From assembly GCF_002385225.1 (NCBI RefSeq), contig NZ_DGDC01000043.1, positions 1 through 43,227 on the forward strand: a stretch of 43,227 bases of DNA, given 5' to 3'. Below are positions 16,900 to 25,994 of this stretch, in pieces. Under the pieces are notes generated by a model that saw nothing but the letters and a program-made list of their open reading frames with translations, made no database searches and was not told where the DNA came from. Numbering within the stretch: the stretch's first letter is position 1; each line of letters starts with the position of its first letter. Source of the stretch: Psychrobacter sp. UBA3962. GTDB lineage: Bacteria; Pseudomonadota; Gammaproteobacteria; Pseudomonadales; Moraxellaceae. The position numbers were made by a program, and so were the translations under genes.

Positions 16900-18171
16900 A
16901 TGAAAAAGTTTATCAATGCCACCGTGTATGGTGATGAAAACAACCGTCAGCAACAAGCAACTGAAATTCTAGTCAAAGATGGGGTAATTGAAGCCATTGG
17001 CAATAACTTACCCAGTGCCGATGAAGAGATCGATTTAAAAGGACGGCTGGTTGTGCCTCCCTATGTCGACGCTCACCTGCATTTGGACTATGTTTATACC
17101 GGTAAAAATGAAGGCGCTGGTAACGATACAGGCACTTTATTTGAAGGGATTGCGCGTTGGCACGATGTTAAGAAGACGCAAACTTTAGAAGATGCCAAAG
17201 AGCGCGCTCTAAAAGGTATTGCAGAGGAAGTGTCAAAAGGGGTGCAGTTTATCCGTACTCACATTGATGTGTGTGACCCTAATCTAACTGGACTAAAGGC
17301 GATGTTAGAGGTACGTGAGCAGCTAAAAGACAACGTTACCATTCAAATTGTCGCCTTCCCACAAGAAGGCATGTATGCCTATAAAGGCGGAGAGGAGCTG
17401 GTAGAAGAGGCCTTAAAGATGGGCGCGGACTGTGTGGGGGGTATTCCTCACTTTGAATGGGCCTATGAGTTTGGTCAAGATTCGGTGCGTAAAGCGGTAG
17501 AGCTGGCGATTAAGTATGACAAATTAATCGATATTCACTGTGACGAAACCGATGACCCGATGAGCCGTCACGTGCAATTGCTAAATGCTCTAGTTATGGT
17601 CGAAGGCATTGGTAGCCGTACCGCTGCTAGTCACACTTGTTCATTCGGCTCTGCAGATGATGCTTACGCGTTTCGTATGATGCAGCTGTTTGAGCAATCT
17701 GGCATGAACTTTATTGCCCTACCTACTGAGAATGCCTACTTGCAAGGTCGTCAAGATACCTATCCCAAACGTCGTGGCTTAACCCGTGTGAAAGAGTTTT
17801 GGGAAAGTGGTATTAACGTTTGTTTCGGTCAAGACTCAATCAATGACCCTTGGTATCCTGCCGGTAACGGTAACCTAATGAATATCTTGGACAATGGGAT
17901 TCACTTAGCGCAAACCATGTCCTTTGATCAGCTAGATACCTGTCTTGATTTGATTACCTATAATGGCGCTAAGACCTTAAATGTTGAAGGTCAATATGGG
18001 TTAGAAAAAGGCAAACCCGCTAACTTCTTAGTGTTGGATGCTGAGACCCCCTTTGAAGCCGTGCGTCAGCGCGCAGATGTGCTAGCATCGATTCGCAATG
18101 GTAATTACTTATTCAAGAAACCAGAGCCCAGCTATGACATTGAGCTGGATCTATTTAGAAAAACCAAATAA
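16900..18171 (+). CDS. Cytosine deaminase (CodA)-type amidohydrolase
   Basis: A metal-dependent amidohydrolase closely resembling E. coli CodA, which deaminates cytosine to uracil. Metal and catalytic residues are present: His59 and His61 (DAHLHLD), His213 and Glu216 (DIHCDETDD), His245 (AASHTC) and Asp312. Gln155 in FPQEG matches the base-recognising Gln156 of CodA. The unusual point is Asp312-Ser313 (CFGQDSINDPWYP), where CodA has Asp313-Asp314. That second Asp borders the active site and influences base preference, so cytosine may not be the main substrate. ATG 16900 has a strong AAGGAGA ribosome site. An in-frame ATG at 16849 would add 17 residues unlike the family. Probably co-transcribed with the MFS gene. 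Confidence 0.88.
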   Translation: MKKFINATVYGDENNRQQQATEILVKDGVIEAIGNNLPSADEEIDLKGRLVVPPYVDAHLHLDYVYTGKNEGAGNDTGTLFEGIARWHDVKKTQTLEDAKERALKGIAEEVSKGVQFIRTHIDVCDPNLTGLKAMLEVREQLKDNVTIQIVAFPQEGMYAYKGGEELVEEALKMGADCVGGIPHFEWAYEFGQDSVRKAVELAIKYDKLIDIHCDETDDPMSRHVQLLNALVMVEGIGSRTAASHTCSFGSADDAYAFRMMQLFEQSGMNFIALPTENAYLQGRQDTYPKRRGLTRVKEFWESGINVCFGQDSINDPWYPAGNGNLMNILDNGIHLAQTMSFDQLDTCLDLITYNGAKTLNVEGQYGLEKGKPANFLVLDAETPFEAVRQRADVLASIRNGNYLFKKPEPSYDIELDLFRKTK

Positions 18172-18210
18172 GTAATTGAGGGGCGACGTAAGCCCATTTG
18201 ATTAAAACTC

Positions 18211-18256
18211 AAAAGGTGAGCCCAGATAACGCAGTTGTCTGGGCTCACCTTTTTTA
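18211..18256. terminator. Terminator between the CodA-type gene and the usp gene
   Basis: A long stem, AAAAGGTGAGCCCAGA pairing with its complement at 18239-18254, encloses an 8-10-base loop and is followed by a T-run. A-tract/T-tract flanks allow function in both directions. Confidence 0.9.
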
Positions 18257-18265
18257 GGTGTAATG

Positions 18266-18310
18266 GTTTTAGGGTTAATAGTTTTAGGACTAATGATTTT
18301 AGGACTGATA
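18266..18310. repeat. 15-bp tandem repeat, three units
   Basis: Three consecutive 15-bp units, GTTTTAGGGTTAATA, GTTTTAGGACTAATG and ATTTTAGGACTGATA, directly follow the terminator. A weaker fourth copy overlaps the terminator T-run. The repeat ends 24 bp from the 3' end of the usp gene. Confidence 0.75.
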
Positions 18311-18334
18311 GTTACTATTGGCTACCCATATTAG

Positions 18335-19195
18335 CTACATTTTGGGATAGAGCAAATAGGGGCTTTGACTGGCTTTAAGTAATTTACGGGTATTACTACC
18401 ATGCAGCAGCTCATGCAAACGAGACTCACCAAAAGCGCCGGTAATCAATAGGTCTAGCTTATTTTGGTGCTGATAAGTGATCAAGGCATTGGTCACGTCA
18501 TTGCCGGCTATCAAAGATTTTTTGCAGTTAATTCCTGACTGAGTCAAGCGGGCATACGCTTCACGTAGAGCCTCTTTGTTGCGCTCAGTTTCTTCTCCGA
18601 CCATCACCACATGTAGATTCAAATTTCTAATTAAGGCGGTATCACACAACCAATCCAGTAAGTGATGACAGGTGGGGCGGTTATCAAAGCCAAAAAGGGC
18701 GGTCTTTGGAATTTTAAAGCTCTCATGAGTGACCAAAGCAGGGCAGCGGCTGGCACGAATTAGCTGCGATAGCGTGTCTTTACAAGTGACTTGGTGGCCA
18801 AGCACGACTAGCTGCGCGCTTTCATCAACATAATCTAAGCTTTCAGCAATAGAGGCATGGCGATGTAGATAGTAAATTTGATGCTTATAGCGGCCTTGGT
18901 GACGCTCACAATAACGATGCGCCCGCTTTAGCAGTAATCGACCTTGGTCGCGCAGTTTGCCATTACTGTCCTTCTCTTCCAAGGTCAACTGATTGAGTAA
19001 GTTAGTGCCGTCGTCGGCAACTAAGTACCCTGAATAATCCAAGGCTTCCTTATGCTGTACGGTGGGGGCAGCGTGTAATAGACCTATGGGGGCATGCAAG
19101 TTCTTGGCAGCCCACATACTGGCCTCAAGTACCGCCTGTACATGGCTGGGAGCATCAAGACAAGCAATAACACTGTCCGCTCTTAAATTACTCAT
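18335..19195 (-). CDS. Tandem-domain universal stress protein
   Basis: A cytoplasmic UspA-family protein of 286 residues with two Usp domains. The N-terminal domain runs from RADSVIACLDAPSHVQAVLEAS to LVVLGHQVTCK and lacks the ATP loop. The C-terminal domain carries GAFGESRLHELLHGSNTRKLL, which fits the ATP-binding pattern G-x2-G-x9-G-S/T. Fused double Usp proteins of the UspE type act in stress survival; the exact role here is unknown. I start at ATG 19195; a GTG three codons upstream is also open. It follows the SulP gene by about 120 bp on the same strand, a pairing that suggests linked function with anion or bicarbonate uptake. Confidence 0.9.
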   Translation of the reverse strand: MSNLRADSVIACLDAPSHVQAVLEASMWAAKNLHAPIGLLHAAPTVQHKEALDYSGYLVADDGTNLLNQLTLEEKDSNGKLRDQGRLLLKRAHRYCERHQGRYKHQIYYLHRHASIAESLDYVDESAQLVVLGHQVTCKDTLSQLIRASRCPALVTHESFKIPKTALFGFDNRPTCHHLLDWLCDTALIRNLNLHVVMVGEETERNKEALREAYARLTQSGINCKKSLIAGNDVTNALITYQHQNKLDLLITGAFGESRLHELLHGSNTRKLLKASQSPYLLYPKM

Positions 19196-19318
19196 AAAAA
19201 TCACTCAAATAGGGAGACATCCCTTTTCCGTAAAATAAGCGTCCCACTGAAGCAAGGCTAGAGTGGGATTGACTGTATTGGGCTATAAATTAGACCAGAG
19301 ATTAGCTTTAACAGCATT

Positions 19319-20839
19319 CTAGTCTAGTAAGCCGATATCACGACGGTCATGAATTGAGAATTTGTCAATAATGGTGCGGCTTGCGCTGTTTAGACCCACT
19401 ACTTTAACATCAATTCCTTCGCGTTGAAAACGAATCACTAGTTTGTCTAAAGTGTCTACAGCAGTGACATCCCAGAAGTGGGCTTGGCTCACATCAATTA
19501 TCACTTCATCTAAGGCTTCTTTGGTATCAAAGCTGTTTAGAAACTGAGTCGTTGAGCTAAAGAAAACTTGGCCTTGCACGTAGTAATAGCGGGTATTGTT
19601 TTCATCATCGAGTTCACTGACCACGCTTAAGAATTGACCAATCTTATTGGCGAAGAATAGCGAGGATAAAAGCACCCCCACCAATACCCCATACGCTAAG
19701 TTATGGGTAAATACGGTGGTAATGACCGTGGCCAACATCACTACGTTAAACGACATAGGGTGGGTCTTAAATTCACGGATAGATTCCCAGTTAAAGGTAC
19801 CGATAGAGACCATGATCATCACCGCTACCAACGCTGCCATTGGAATTTGGCTGACCCAATCACTTAAGAATACCACCATGATTAATAAAACCGCGCCAGC
19901 AATAAAGGTAGATAAACGGGTGCGTCCGCCAGATTTAACGTTAATAACTGACTGACCAATCATGGCACAACCCGCCATACCGCCGAAGAATCCTGAGGCG
20001 ACGTTGGCAATACCTTGACCCCGACACTCGCGGTTTTTATCACTCGGGGTATCGGTTAAGTCATCAACAATGGTGGCGGTCATCATCGACTCTAGTAAAC
20101 CTACTACAGCCAATGCCATAGAATAAGGCGCAATAATTAATAAAGTTTCAAGGTTAAGAGGGACATCAGGCAGTAAGAACATAGGCAGGGTATCAGGCAG
20201 CTCGCCCATGTCACCCACATTACGAATATCCAACCCCATATACAACGCCACTGCGGTTAAGCCGACAATACAAATCAGCGGAGAGGGAATAATTTTGCCA
20301 ATCTTAGGGATAAGCGGAAAGCCGTAGATAATGGCCAGTCCTGCAGCGGTCATCAGATATACAGGTAGGCCGACTCGCTCCATAGCGGGGTTAAGCTCAG
20401 GAAGCTGGGCCATAAAAATTAAGATGGCTAGGGCATTTACAAAGCCGATGACCACTGAGCGAGACACAAAGCGCATCAAGTTACCTAGCTTAAATACCCC
20501 CATAAAAAACTGAATCACCCCGCACAACAAGGTGGCGGCAAGCAAATATTGTAGACCATGATCAGCAACTAAAGTGACCATGACCAAAGCCATGGCTCCT
20601 GTGGCTGCCGAAATCATGCCTGGGCGACCCCCAACGAAGCTGATAACTACCGCAATACAAAACGAGGCGTATAGCCCGACCTTGGGGTCCACACCGGCAA
20701 TTATCGAGAAAGCAATGGCTTCAGGAATTAAGGCTAAGGCAACTACTAATCCTGAAAGTACGTCACCTCGCACATTAGAAAACCACTCATCTTTTAGCGT
20801 ATTTAAGGAAGGGGCTTTTATAAGCATAGATTTCGGCAT
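19319..20839 (-). CDS. SulP family inorganic anion transporter
   Basis: A SulP/SLC26 transporter of 506 residues in the inner membrane. The N-terminal LSGLVVALALIPEAIAFSIIAGVDPKVGLYASF is the family signature; the membrane domain continues to about residue 400. A STAS domain occupies about 430-506 (DEVIIDVSQAHFWDVTAVDTLDKLV). The transported ion may be sulphate, bicarbonate or another anion; sequence does not decide. FFGGMAGCAMIGQSVINVKSGGRTRLS is the conserved substrate-site region. It lies upstream of the tandem Usp gene and is divergent from murD. Confidence 0.93.
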   Translation of the reverse strand: MPKSMLIKAPSLNTLKDEWFSNVRGDVLSGLVVALALIPEAIAFSIIAGVDPKVGLYASFCIAVVISFVGGRPGMISAATGAMALVMVTLVADHGLQYLLAATLLCGVIQFFMGVFKLGNLMRFVSRSVVIGFVNALAILIFMAQLPELNPAMERVGLPVYLMTAAGLAIIYGFPLIPKIGKIIPSPLICIVGLTAVALYMGLDIRNVGDMGELPDTLPMFLLPDVPLNLETLLIIAPYSMALAVVGLLESMMTATIVDDLTDTPSDKNRECRGQGIANVASGFFGGMAGCAMIGQSVINVKSGGRTRLSTFIAGAVLLIMVVFLSDWVSQIPMAALVAVMIMVSIGTFNWESIREFKTHPMSFNVVMLATVITTVFTHNLAYGVLVGVLLSSLFFANKIGQFLSVVSELDDENNTRYYYVQGQVFFSSTTQFLNSFDTKEALDEVIIDVSQAHFWDVTAVDTLDKLVIRFQREGIDVKVVGLNSASRTIIDKFSIHDRRDIGLLD

Positions 20840-21369
20840 AGTGTTTGGGTCGATTATTTGTTAAGTTGTATTTTATAGCGATATGAAACTAAAAAACAGA
20901 TGAAAGCGGCCGGAGTTGTAAGGTAAACCCTGCCACCGAAATTTACGGTAGACTATCGGCCATACCGCTCATAAAGCGTATGCTATCTTGCGCAAATACT
21001 GTCATAAATTATTCACATCACCTAAGTGGTGCTATAGTGGAATGATATTAAGAGATAAATATCAGTATGAGACAACGCTTCTAAACATAGCCCAATTTAG
21101 CTTGTTAAAAAAACAATGATATGAGCACAGAAACGTAAGTAAATTCAGTTCATTGAGGCTAGGCTCATGGTAGAATAACCAGCTTCTACCCCTAGCAACG
21201 ACTTAGTACCCTATTTTAATTTTAGCATTAATTTATTCTATGACGATAACAGCAAGCTGCAATCAATGCAGGTTGAATAGTTAGTGCCATTAGCAGCAAA
21301 ATAAATAGGGACTACATACTACTACAAAAATGGGTGCATCATAGCACAATATAGAAACAAGGACAGACC
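20840..21369. other. Divergent intergenic region sulP/murD
   Basis: These 530 bp separate the SulP gene from murD and should contain both promoters. A small palindromic block, CACCTAAGTGGTG, sits near 21018-21030 close to TATAGT. I see no convincing ORF or structured RNA. The length is generous for two housekeeping promoters. Confidence 0.4.
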
Positions 21370-22980
21370 ATGAGTACTGACCCAATCCTAACCGATGCCA
21401 ATAGCCCTTCGGTAGATCCTACAGCTTACAAGTCACAAAATACGTCACGCAATACATCACATAATAACCCTCAGGGCTTAGCAGACTTTGAGGCTGAACA
21501 GACCTCAAGTGTGGGCCAGTATCAGCCCAGTACCCATTACCAAGGCGCTGCCAAATCTGACAGCCTGCCTTCAGCGCTTATCCAAAAGGGCAGTGGGCTA
21601 CAGGTGGTCATTGGCTTGGGACAGTCGGGTTTGGCGACCGCCAACTATCTAGCAAAGCGTGGTTATAGTGTTGCGGTTACTGATGGCAATGCCGCCCCTA
21701 AATTAGCCGATCAATTAAATCCAGCTATCGAAATTCGAGCCTTCGGTGAGATTGATGCTGAGCTTTTGATGCAGGCTGAACGAATTATTATCAGTCCAGG
21801 AGTCGCCTTAACCACGCCCGCTGTGGCCCGAGCCAAACAAGCTGGCATTGCCATCGTCAGCGATATTCAGCTATTTAAAGAAGCTTGCAGCGCGCCTATC
21901 GTTGCTATAACCGGCTCTAATGCCAAAAGTACCGTAACTACCTTATTAGGGCTGATGGCCAAAGAGGCCGGTATCAAAGTCGGCGTTGGTGGCAATATCG
22001 GGGTGCCCGCGTTAACTCTATTAGAAGATAAGAGCTTGGGTGACCAAATGGAGCTGGCAGTTTTAGAGCTGTCTAGTTTTCAGTTAGAAACCGTCACTGA
22101 TCTTGGGGCCAAAGTAGCCACAGTACTTAATATGTCACCGGATCATTTGGACCGTCATGGGGATATGCTCGGCTACCATCAAGCCAAACACCGTATATTC
22201 CAAGGCGCCCAGTCTATTGTGGTGAACCGTGATGATGCGTTATCTAGACCATTAATTGCTGATAATACGCCCCGACTTAGCATTGGCTCAAACGCCCCAG
22301 ACTTGGGAGAATATGGGCTGATTACCGAAGAAGATGGCAGTATTTATTTGGCCAAAGGCACCGAAAAGTTAATTGCAGCCGATAAGCTAAAAATAAAAGG
22401 CAAACACAATTTAGTGAATGCTTTGGCGGCACTCGCTTTAGGGGAGCTGGCGGGGATTGATCTGCAGAGTATGCTGCAAACGTTACAAGAGTTTTCAGGA
22501 CTGCCACACCGCTGTCAATTTGTGGATAATGTGGCAGGCATAGATTACTTTAATGATTCCAAAGGCACCAATGTTGGGTCGACAATGGCGGCTATCTTAG
22601 GCCTTGGCTCTGTCTATAGTAGTCAGAGCAATGGTAAAACCAAGTTAATGCTGATATTAGGTGGCCAGGGCAAAGGTCAAAATTTTGCTGAGTTGGCGCC
22701 TTTGATCAATAAGTATGTGACTCAGATCCTATTAATTGGCGAAGATGGTCAGCTGATCGCTGAGCACTTACAGCAAGCGGACTTATCTGATGAGGTGCAG
22801 CTGCATCATTACCAGACTTTAGATCAAGCCATGGACAAGTCTCAGCAGTTACTGAGTAGCAGTCTGTCACAAGTGGCAGCAGTCTTACTGTCTCCTGCCT
22901 GTGCGAGTCTGGATCAGTATAGTAGCTACAATGAGCGCGGTGACCATTTTTGTCAGCTAGTTACGGCATTGAAGTCCTAG
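21370..22980 (+). CDS. murD: UDP-N-acetylmuramoylalanine--D-glutamate ligase MurD
   Basis: MurD adds D-glutamate to UDP-MurNAc-L-Ala in the cytoplasm, using ATP. Visible motifs are the nucleotide-sugar domain VVIGLGQSGLATANYLAKRG, the ATP loop ITGSNAKSTVTTLLG (Ala where E. coli has Gly in GSNGKST), NMSPDHLDRHG, GKHNLVNALAA, GLPHRCQFV, YFNDSKGTN and LLSPACASLDQY. At 536 residues it is about 100 longer than E. coli MurD. Roughly the first 70 residues are a polar, Ser/Asn/Gln-rich extension without a recognisable domain. ATG 21370 has AAGGA well spaced, supporting the long form. ftsW follows 67 bp later; the rest of the usual division and cell-wall cluster is absent here. Confidence 0.96.
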   Translation: MSTDPILTDANSPSVDPTAYKSQNTSRNTSHNNPQGLADFEAEQTSSVGQYQPSTHYQGAAKSDSLPSALIQKGSGLQVVIGLGQSGLATANYLAKRGYSVAVTDGNAAPKLADQLNPAIEIRAFGEIDAELLMQAERIIISPGVALTTPAVARAKQAGIAIVSDIQLFKEACSAPIVAITGSNAKSTVTTLLGLMAKEAGIKVGVGGNIGVPALTLLEDKSLGDQMELAVLELSSFQLETVTDLGAKVATVLNMSPDHLDRHGDMLGYHQAKHRIFQGAQSIVVNRDDALSRPLIADNTPRLSIGSNAPDLGEYGLITEEDGSIYLAKGTEKLIAADKLKIKGKHNLVNALAALALGELAGIDLQSMLQTLQEFSGLPHRCQFVDNVAGIDYFNDSKGTNVGSTMAAILGLGSVYSSQSNGKTKLMLILGGQGKGQNFAELAPLINKYVTQILLIGEDGQLIAEHLQQADLSDEVQLHHYQTLDQAMDKSQQLLSSSLSQVAAVLLSPACASLDQYSSYNERGDHFCQLVTALKS

Positions 22981-23047
22981 TTTGATTTGTTATTTATTTT
23001 ATTAACCAAAATTATTAAAAAATAGTTTTAAGTACAGTTGATACCCT

Positions 23048-24256
23048 ATGGCAAAAGATACTGCTAATGCATCTGGCTACACGCCAAATGCTCTGTCCAA
23101 ACGTAAGCAAAAAAGTACCGGCGTCTTTTCAATGCCGTCAGCAGGAAGTGTGTTAATCACCAGCGTCAGCTGCTTGATGGTGTTAAGCCTTATCATGGTG
23201 GCCTCAGCCTCCATTCCTTTTGCCAATATGCATGATATTGAACAGCTTTACTTTTTTAAGCATCAATTAATGTACATGGGCTTGGGTTTGGTAGCCGGGC
23301 TTATGGTCTACAAAGTACGCCTTTTGTGGCTCTATGACATGTTCACTTTGGTTTCAGCACTGCTGATAGTGATTGCATTATTGTTGGCCACTTTGATGTT
23401 TGGAGACGCTATTAACGGCTCGAAGCGTTGGATTGAGCTCGGTCCCTTTAACTTCCAGGTGGCGGAGCTGGCTAAGCTTGTAATGGTGATGTTTACTGCT
23501 GACTTTGTGGTGCGCCGAGGGACAGAGGTGCGCCATGGTTACGGGGGTATCTTCCGAATGGGTGCAGTGGTAACGATATTGGTTGGCCTGTTTTTGTCAC
23601 AGCCTGACTTTGGGTCATTAGTCATCATTATTGGGGTCATTTTAGCCATATTCTTTGTGGCCGGTGCGCCTTGGAGTCAGTCTGGACTGTTGTTATTATT
23701 TGGTTTAGTGGGAGCGGCTTATGCGGTAATGTTCCAAGAGTATCGCATGACTCGTGCTAGTTCTTTCATAGATCCTTTTGATGATATTCAAGGCTCTGAC
23801 TACCAGTTGGCTCGCAGCTTAATTGCTTTTGGTCGCGGTGAAGTAACAGGGGTGGGTTATGGCGAAAGTGTACAGAAGCTGGCTCACCTACCCGAAGCCC
23901 ATACTGACTTCTTATTGGCCATTACCGCTGAAGAGCTGGGTTTCGTAGGCGTGATGACCGTATTGGTTTTAGAAGCCTTGGTAATAGCTAGTGCCATGCG
24001 TATTAGTTATATAGCGCTAAAAAATCGTCAAATGCGCTTGAGCTATACCGCCTTTGGTTTCGCGGTAATTTTCATTGGCCAAGGCGTTATTAATGCTGGT
24101 ATGAACATGGGATTAATGCCAACTAAGGGGCTGACCTTACCTTTCTTTAGTTATGGAGGATCTTCTATGTTGATTAGCTTAATGATGGTGGGTATCTTAT
24201 TAAATATTCATAAGAAAACCTCAAAAATACCAGCCGCCCAATGTCGGCATTACTAA
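23048..24256 (+). CDS. ftsW: SEDS peptidoglycan glycosyltransferase FtsW
   Basis: FtsW polymerises lipid II at the division septum together with FtsI. The protein has 402 residues with ten hydrophobic segments, preceded by about 30 basic residues. SEDS signatures are WIELGPFNFQVAELAKL, SQPDFGSL, YQLARSLIAFGRGEVTGVGYGES, LPEAHTDFLLAITAEELG (with the conserved Asp of the catalytic region) and GLMPTKGLTLPFFSYGGSSML. The last motif and linkage to murD favour FtsW over RodA. murG, which usually follows, is not here. Confidence 0.95.
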   Translation: MAKDTANASGYTPNALSKRKQKSTGVFSMPSAGSVLITSVSCLMVLSLIMVASASIPFANMHDIEQLYFFKHQLMYMGLGLVAGLMVYKVRLLWLYDMFTLVSALLIVIALLLATLMFGDAINGSKRWIELGPFNFQVAELAKLVMVMFTADFVVRRGTEVRHGYGGIFRMGAVVTILVGLFLSQPDFGSLVIIIGVILAIFFVAGAPWSQSGLLLLFGLVGAAYAVMFQEYRMTRASSFIDPFDDIQGSDYQLARSLIAFGRGEVTGVGYGESVQKLAHLPEAHTDFLLAITAEELGFVGVMTVLVLEALVIASAMRISYIALKNRQMRLSYTAFGFAVIFIGQGVINAGMNMGLMPTKGLTLPFFSYGGSSMLISLMMVGILLNIHKKTSKIPAAQCRHY

Positions 24257-24337
24257 TGCTAACCACTAAGTCCAAGGGATAAATCTAGCAATGGATAGAT
24301 AGTATGGTTAATTCGTATAGTTAAACCGAGAAGTTAG

Positions 24338-24379
24338 AAACAAAAAGGCCGTATAGCATGCTATACGGCTTTTTTGTTT
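24338..24379. terminator. Bidirectional terminator between ftsW and gluQ
   Basis: GCCGTATAGCATGCTATACGGC (24348-24369, shown here as its two halves GCCGTATAGCA and TGCTATACGGC) is a perfect palindrome. It is flanked by A- and T-tracts and serves the convergent ftsW and gluQ genes. Confidence 0.9.
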
Positions 24380-24412
24380 CTGTTTTACTTACTGAGTCAG
24401 GATTATATAAGC

Positions 24413-25372
24413 CTATACTTTACCCAGCACACTTTGATGCTGTAGGGGGTCCAATTGCCACTGTGCCACAGCTTGCTGTAACATAACCTCTGGCTTATCT
24501 AAGTCTACTGCCGGCTGTTTGAGCAAGGTTAGCGCCTTTTGAATTAATTTTTGACACTTCGGTAGGGTAGCGGTATCAATAGGAGTGGCTAGGTTTTGTT
24601 TCGATAACTTTTGACCACAGTGGTTTTCTACCAAAGGCAAGTGATACCAGTGCTCAACAGTGGGTAAGTCTAGATAATGCATGATGGAGATTTGGGCGGA
24701 GGTTAAGGGCAAAATGTCTAACCCGCGCATAACATGGGTAATGCCTTGCAGACCATCATCGATACTGGCTGCCAAGAAGTAATTAATGGTACCGTCTGCG
24801 CGGCGTAATACCACATCTCCTAAACTTTGTTGCGCATTAGACCACTGTATACCCTGAATACCATCTATAAACCCCATGCTTTGATTGGGCAGCTGAATTC
24901 TTACCTTTTTATCTGTTAAGTGTTGCTGCCTTTGCTGCGGGCATAGGTTATGGGCTTCATAAGCTACAGTCTTAGGGTCAGGCAGACAAAATCTAGGGTA
25001 GATTTCATAGTCAGCCAAAGCTTTGCGCGAGCAGCTGCAACCATAGACGTAAGGCAATAGCTGCTCATACAATAGCTCATTGTAGATAGCTATACGCTCG
25101 GACTGATACCAAATATCCCCATCCCAGTGCAGGCCTAAATTCTCTAAGTCTATTAAAATTTGGTCGCTGAATTGGGTACTGCAGCGTTGAAGATCGGTAT
25201 CTTCGATACGCAGTAGCCAAGCTCCATTGAGAGATTTAATGTGACAATAACTGGCAATGGCTGTGGTCAGCGAGCCAAGATGCAAGGCTCCAGTGGGTGA
25301 GGGAGCAAAACGGCCCACAGCTGGCCTATAAATAGGACAGGCAGTGGGCCGTTTATCATTAGATGCTGTCAT
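24413..25372 (-). CDS. gluQ: Glutamyl-Q tRNA(Asp) synthetase
   Basis: GluQ attaches glutamate to the queuosine base at the wobble position of tRNA(Asp). It is a truncated glutamyl-tRNA synthetase: the Rossmann core is present (RFAPSPTGALHLGSLTTAIASY with HLGS as the HIGH motif; KLSKQ as the KMSKS loop) but the anticodon-binding domain is missing, fitting 319 residues. A Cys cluster YGCSCSRKAL...FC around 145-170 is the family zinc site. It lies 43 bp downstream of dksA on the same strand, the same neighbour pair as in E. coli. Confidence 0.95.
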   Translation of the reverse strand: MTASNDKRPTACPIYRPAVGRFAPSPTGALHLGSLTTAIASYCHIKSLNGAWLLRIEDTDLQRCSTQFSDQILIDLENLGLHWDGDIWYQSERIAIYNELLYEQLLPYVYGCSCSRKALADYEIYPRFCLPDPKTVAYEAHNLCPQQRQQHLTDKKVRIQLPNQSMGFIDGIQGIQWSNAQQSLGDVVLRRADGTINYFLAASIDDGLQGITHVMRGLDILPLTSAQISIMHYLDLPTVEHWYHLPLVENHCGQKLSKQNLATPIDTATLPKCQKLIQKALTLLKQPAVDLDKPEVMLQQAVAQWQLDPLQHQSVLGKV

Positions 25373-25415
25373 AGCCAGAGGCAGTCGCTAACAGTTACGC
25401 ATAACTGAAAGTGAC

Positions 25416-25853
25416 TTAAGAGTGACCCCAGTTTTGACGCTCTTTGATTTCCGCTAGAGTTTTGCAGTCGATACACTGAGTCGCCGTAGGACGGGCTTCC
25501 AAACGACGTAAGCCAATCTCAACGCCACAAGTTTCACAAAAACCATAATCGCCATTGCTGATCTCTGCCAATGACTTATCGATTTTGCGAATTAACTTAC
25601 GCTCGCGATCACGAGTACGTAGCGCTAAAGCGAACTCTTCTTCTTGAGTGGCTCTATCATTAGTGTCTGATAGGGCAGCTGACTCATCTTGAATGTAGGT
25701 CTTAGTGCTTTCAGCATCACCTGCTAACTGTTGCTTCCATGCCTTAAGAATGTTCTCAAAATGGGTAAGTTGCGCATCAGACATATATTCTTCATCTGTA
25801 CCAACTTCGTACGGCTTAAAATTTGTTAGGTCGTCAATAGCATTTTGACTCAT
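25416..25853 (-). CDS. dksA: RNA polymerase-binding transcription factor DksA
   Basis: DksA enters the RNA polymerase secondary channel and, with ppGpp, resets rRNA and amino-acid promoters. The coiled-coil tip DTNDRATQEEE carries the conserved Asp-x-x-Asp-x-Ala motif. The zinc finger CETCG...CIDC is C-x2-C then C-x2-C. The length is 145 (E. coli 151). ATG 25853 is used. It heads the dksA-gluQ pair and has a plausible sigma-70 promoter at 25939-25969. Confidence 0.97.
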   Translation of the reverse strand: MSQNAIDDLTNFKPYEVGTDEEYMSDAQLTHFENILKAWKQQLAGDAESTKTYIQDESAALSDTNDRATQEEEFALALRTRDRERKLIRKIDKSLAEISNGDYGFCETCGVEIGLRRLEARPTATQCIDCKTLAEIKERQNWGHS

Positions 25854-25938
25854 GACAATTTCCTATATCCATGTAGTAGGGGGTGCCAAATTAAATAATT
25901 GACTCTTATATCATATTTTTTTTGTTATTGCGAGAAGT

Positions 25939-25969
25939 ATTATATAAGGTCTTCTTACTGATTTATCAA
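25939..25969 (-). promoter_or_regulatory. Putative sigma-70 promoter of dksA
   Basis: On the minus strand TTGATA (25964-25969) precedes overlapping TATATA and TATAAT -10 choices, with 17- and 19-bp spacing. It lies about 85 bp upstream of the dksA start. Confidence 0.5.
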
Positions 25970-25994
25970 TAACCTGCAGGCAATTAAATCTGCT

